A stretch of DNA of 26,997 bases, taken from contig CAYOQJ010000049.1 in assembly GCA_964406095.1 (NCBI GenBank), positions 1 to 26,997 of the forward strand, given 5' to 3'. Origin of the DNA: M55B167 sp964406095 (lineage in GTDB: Bacteria > Verrucomicrobiota > Kiritimatiellia > RFP12 > UBA1067). Made by a program: the position numbers and the translations under genes. The notes under the pieces are model-generated. The model was not told where the DNA came from. It searched no databases and worked only from the letters and a program-made list of their open reading frames with translations. Below, in pieces: positions 25,401 through 26,997 of the stretch. Within the stretch, counting starts at the first letter, position 1. The number at the start of each line of letters is the position of its first letter.

Positions 25401-26591
25401 CCCCAACCAGCCGACAGCCGCCCCTTTGCGATAGCTCCCCTTCCAGCTGCGGGCACCAGCCAGTGAAAAAACCAGTGTCGCCATCACAAGTGCCGCGACC
25501 GATGTGTAAACATTCGGTGGAAGCAACGGTGCATTGAGTGAATCAACCGGTAGCACCTTGTGGGAAATACAGGCTAGCAACGTCAGAAGTGCTCCTGATA
25601 CCCCGATACCGACACCAATATAGGTGATTCGGACGGACGGCAAAGCGAACTTTGGCGAGCGTTCTGCTTTTTTTGCACAGTAATGCTCAATGAAATTATG
25701 TGCCAGAAATATGACTATTGCCACCATGAACAGTATGACCCCGCCCCATAGCATAAGTTGTGAGGGCAACGTCGTCTGCTGCAACGGAGTGAATTTAGCA
25801 TAGGCCGTCGCCTGCCCGCCGGGAGCAGCCGGCAGCATAGATCCGATCTGTAGCGCATGACTGGTCAGCAGAACCGGAATACCGATCAGAAGAAAATCAC
25901 GGAACAGAGCTATGTCGCGCAGAAAAATTACGATAATCAGCGGGAGTGCCGCTAGCAGAAGCACCTGATAGTTGGTTAATCCCAGACCGAAGACGAAGGC
26001 AGTCAGCCAAAGTATCTTCTGCGATGGCTGGCGCATCCAGCGGTAGGAAAGCAGGAAAATCCACATCAGAAAGAAAGCGTTGAGGGTATAAACTTCAACA
26101 ATAGTCGATTGCGACCACATCACCGGACTGAATGCAAATATAAGCGCACCGGCCACACCGCCGACCCAGCAAAGCCAGTCATTCTCCAACTGTTTGAAAT
26201 CAGGATCACCTTCATGTGCGTCGCGCAGCATATCCGAGACCGAGCGACTGATCAGCATTGCGGTCAAACCCGCCGCCAGGGCGGCGAAGACCGCCGACAT
26301 CAGCGAGATACTCCACACCGGAGTCGGTTGCCCCCTGAAGGTGACGAAGCTGAAAACACGTGCAAACAGCCAGGCACACATGGTCCAGATCGGATAGCCG
26401 GGTGGATGCGGTACTCCCAGATGGTCACCCGCCACCGCCAGTTCACCCGAATCTTCCAGCGTCACCGAAGGGCCGAGCGTGAAGAAATAAACCAGAAACG
26501 CGATAACCGTTGCCGCCCAGAATGCGCTCCAATCGATTTTACGAAAAAAAGTGCCTGAATTTGCTCTACCGGGAAACCATTTGTCTGTCAT
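22413..26591 (-). CDS. DUF2723 / GT117 membrane glycosyltransferase with TPR tail
   Basis: This 1392-residue protein begins with the DUF2723 (GT117, protein O-mannosyltransferase-like) GT-C fold. After the first membrane helix (about 22-40) come LEDSGELAVAGDHLGVPHPP (45-64) and GYPIW, the family signature with the catalytic-type acidic residues Asp47 and Glu50. Many membrane segments follow to about residue 840, including the typical MNWGYPRTWEGFKHAITRGQ stretch. A soluble domain occupies about 850-1060, and the C-terminal about 300 residues are TPR-like helical repeats with a repeat around WQAWINIAEIYRRKGQ near 1322-1337. AGGA at 26599-26602 lies 7 bases before the ATG. It is the first gene of the four-gene operon. 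A role in transferring sugar from a lipid donor to exported proteins or glycans is inferred from fold and neighbours. Confidence 0.87.
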   Translation of the reverse strand: MTDKWFPGRANSGTFFRKIDWSAFWAATVIAFLVYFFTLGPSVTLEDSGELAVAGDHLGVPHPPGYPIWTMCAWLFARVFSFVTFRGQPTPVWSISLMSAVFAALAAGLTAMLISRSVSDMLRDAHEGDPDFKQLENDWLCWVGGVAGALIFAFSPVMWSQSTIVEVYTLNAFFLMWIFLLSYRWMRQPSQKILWLTAFVFGLGLTNYQVLLLAALPLIIVIFLRDIALFRDFLLIGIPVLLTSHALQIGSMLPAAPGGQATAYAKFTPLQQTTLPSQLMLWGGVILFMVAIVIFLAHNFIEHYCAKKAERSPKFALPSVRITYIGVGIGVSGALLTLLACISHKVLPVDSLNAPLLPPNVYTSVAALVMATLVFSLAGARSWKGSYRKGAAVGWLGAALVSLVVLLIRLAAVEGAQIPQQYMGVPFDWTLPRLILVGGLAVLFVIAATIERGFFFALPVAAVQIALFTLLNKGAMNGLHHPTTWWFWWPVIWNFVLLAMADILLPHGRTVSLTMLFAELGVSFYAYMPLVSDLRNPPMNWGYPRTWEGFKHAITRGQYEKLAPSDVFTRKFLFQIGTYFADMRVQFTMLVAPLGFLPFTLWSFKKGHRRIRVIYIAAVLYVVTFVMVALSNFVGTDVEVPLRLDKLIVALTMLLFAVGLMTIMWRQVENFVLTKWKDCDLSEGVTAGITFAFLYAVIILFVTKGFISFASHSFNTQTGQVSSLPVSGAQKIGAFLLALVLVSLILATLCFVRRVLERKFDFRPDMDDVTQQWMLAVASGFFVMSVVLVALANIKGDLQDNFIQKVKFISSHGLFVIWVGYGLAFGLVIANRLLKYLVKLGHLKEVALPPLRVALCCLGMFSALIPIYENYTNDELVFAMSGAEQNGHTFGWQFGNYQLRGADAITEELEADEEPLPNPVYPAEMTTNAIFFGGTDPGRFVPTYMIYSADVRPDVFLITQNALADNTYMSTMRDLYGDEIWIPTPEDSAKAFQIYVDEVKSGKRTANADLTIDGGRVQVSGALGVMEINGILCDMIFAKNKARHDFYIEESYVIRWMYPYLTPHGLIMKINQKQTKLSDRLIKNDMDFWDWYTRKLIRDPAFRRDLPAQKSFSKLRSAIAGLYSNRRRLTECEEAYREARVLYPLSPEASFRMLQELLLPQARYSEAEDILAYFVERDPNNQRAKQFLEFVSRVHKKQQRIKELVELGKKQQKLSPEHAFELAMSYKEIGQNQSAAHYLKRIADSKGAGLALSQRLDVAFVLSALQQHKEAVRMADSLINEISADNSINMLLKLADVYKKADVADQYISLLMRVLKLKPNHWQAWINIAEIYRRKGQTQQMQYALQKGVSIGQSQALQVIEKNPELKKVAIPIIRQMFKQNPPEIPAVRLGN

Positions 26592-26629
26592 TTAAAAATC
26601 CTAAAATGCAACCGTGTTCAAATTATCAC

Positions 26630-26658
26630 AGTATACTTTTTTACGTTGCCTACCACAA
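26630..26658 (-). promoter_or_regulatory. Candidate promoter of the four-gene operon
   Basis: On the minus strand TTGTGG (26658-26653) and TATACT (26635-26630) are separated by 17 bases, about 38 bases before the GT117 ATG. No other strong promoter is visible before the downstream genes. Confidence 0.45.
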
Positions 26659-26732
26659 GACAGAAAAAGGGGCACATCTCCCGTTTGGCAACTAAGCTGC
26701 CCAGAGTGATCTGATTTCACCATTTTGGTACC

Positions 26733-26997
26733 TTACTGCGATTTCCAGCAGAGCTTACGCTGTAAAGACGGGCTGAGCCTTTGATCCCCACATGTCTTTT
26801 TTTTTAGACGGTTTGCCTTCGGCATCTCCTGCTCCATTTTATCGACCTTTCTCTGCAGCTTCTTCTCAAGGCGCTTGCAGTAATCCCTGCGCATTTTTTG
26901 GCAAAGCCACAATTTTTCTGTAAAATTAAAAAGTGTATGATCAAAGCATCATTTCTTTCACATTCAAATAAACGTCTCCCGCTTCCCATTCGTCACT
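26733..26997 (-). pseudogene. Possible frameshifted 3' end of an unrecognised gene
   Basis: Entering from the right edge, one minus-strand frame is open (ending ..GDVYLNVKEMML) and stops with TGA at 26941-26943. A neighbouring frame, shifted by one base near 26946, continues with coding-like residues FDHTLFNFTEKLW and a basic, coiled-coil-like KRLEKKLQRKVDKMEQ, and stops with TAA at 26733-26735. Either one gene is broken by a one-base indel, or a gene ends at 26941 and a separate 53-residue frame starts at the ATG at 26894, which has no ribosome binding site. I do not recognise the family. Otherwise 26592-26997 holds only the operon promoter. Confidence 0.25.

Noticed and set aside
1..26997. 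CRISPR arrays, rRNA and tRNA genes
   Set aside because: No spaced direct-repeat array, conserved rRNA segment or cloverleaf with a CCA-proximal T-arm was found by eye on either strand. Short or atypical RNAs could be missed.

Overview
The window is about 27 kb of bacterial chromosome, gene-dense and roughly half G+C. It reads like a member of the PVC superphylum, most plausibly Kiritimatiellota or Lentisphaerota. That placement is an inference from gene content: a DUF2723/GT117 membrane protein with a TPR tail, an Agl23-type (TIGR03663) membrane glycosyltransferase, and a very long exported protein joining PA14, a hydrazine-synthase-alpha-like region, two CXXCH heme motifs and a C-terminal FGE-sulfatase (SUMF1) domain. 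No rRNA, tRNA or CRISPR array was recognised.

Left edge (1-716): a remnant zone. It holds two hairpin-forming inverted repeats, an orphan IS66-type TnpA-like small protein, and the 3' end of an unrecognised gene whose stop codon overlaps that of the next, convergent gene. Next (713-5667, minus strand): the 1295-residue multidomain cytochrome-like protein, followed by a Nal1-like trypsin-fold protease.

Region 5863-12331 (plus strand): a compact, probably co-transcribed set. It encodes a helix-turn-helix/PTS EIIA protein, an exopolyphosphatase of the Ppx/GppA family with an HD region, polyphosphate kinase 1, a 6-phosphofructokinase with an unusual active-site signature, and a glyoxalase-II-like metallo-beta-lactamase-fold hydrolase with an N-terminal export-like extension. 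The genes overlap or lie within about 50 bases of each other, which ties polyphosphate turnover to glycolysis and PTS-type signalling. ilvD (branched-chain amino acid synthesis) follows from its own promoter.

Region 14189-17691: gluQ (tRNA-Asp queuosine modification) and a GH5-like secreted glycoside hydrolase on the minus strand, then serC (serine and vitamin B6 synthesis) on the plus strand. serC and the hydrolase are divergent with back-to-back sigma70-like promoters. A cluster of palindromes follows serC.

Region 17898-26591 (minus strand): a tight four-gene operon. In order of transcription it encodes a 1392-residue GT117/TPR membrane protein, an Agl23-like membrane glycosyltransferase, a UPF0104/HpnL-like flippase-family membrane protein, and a divergent squalene-hopene-cyclase-like class II terpene cyclase. 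The combination suggests synthesis, transport and glycosyl loading of a cyclised isoprenoid lipid, or isoprenoid-linked glycosylation. It is the best candidate here for an undescribed system. The right edge (26592-26997) carries the operon promoter and the broken-looking end of another minus-strand reading frame.
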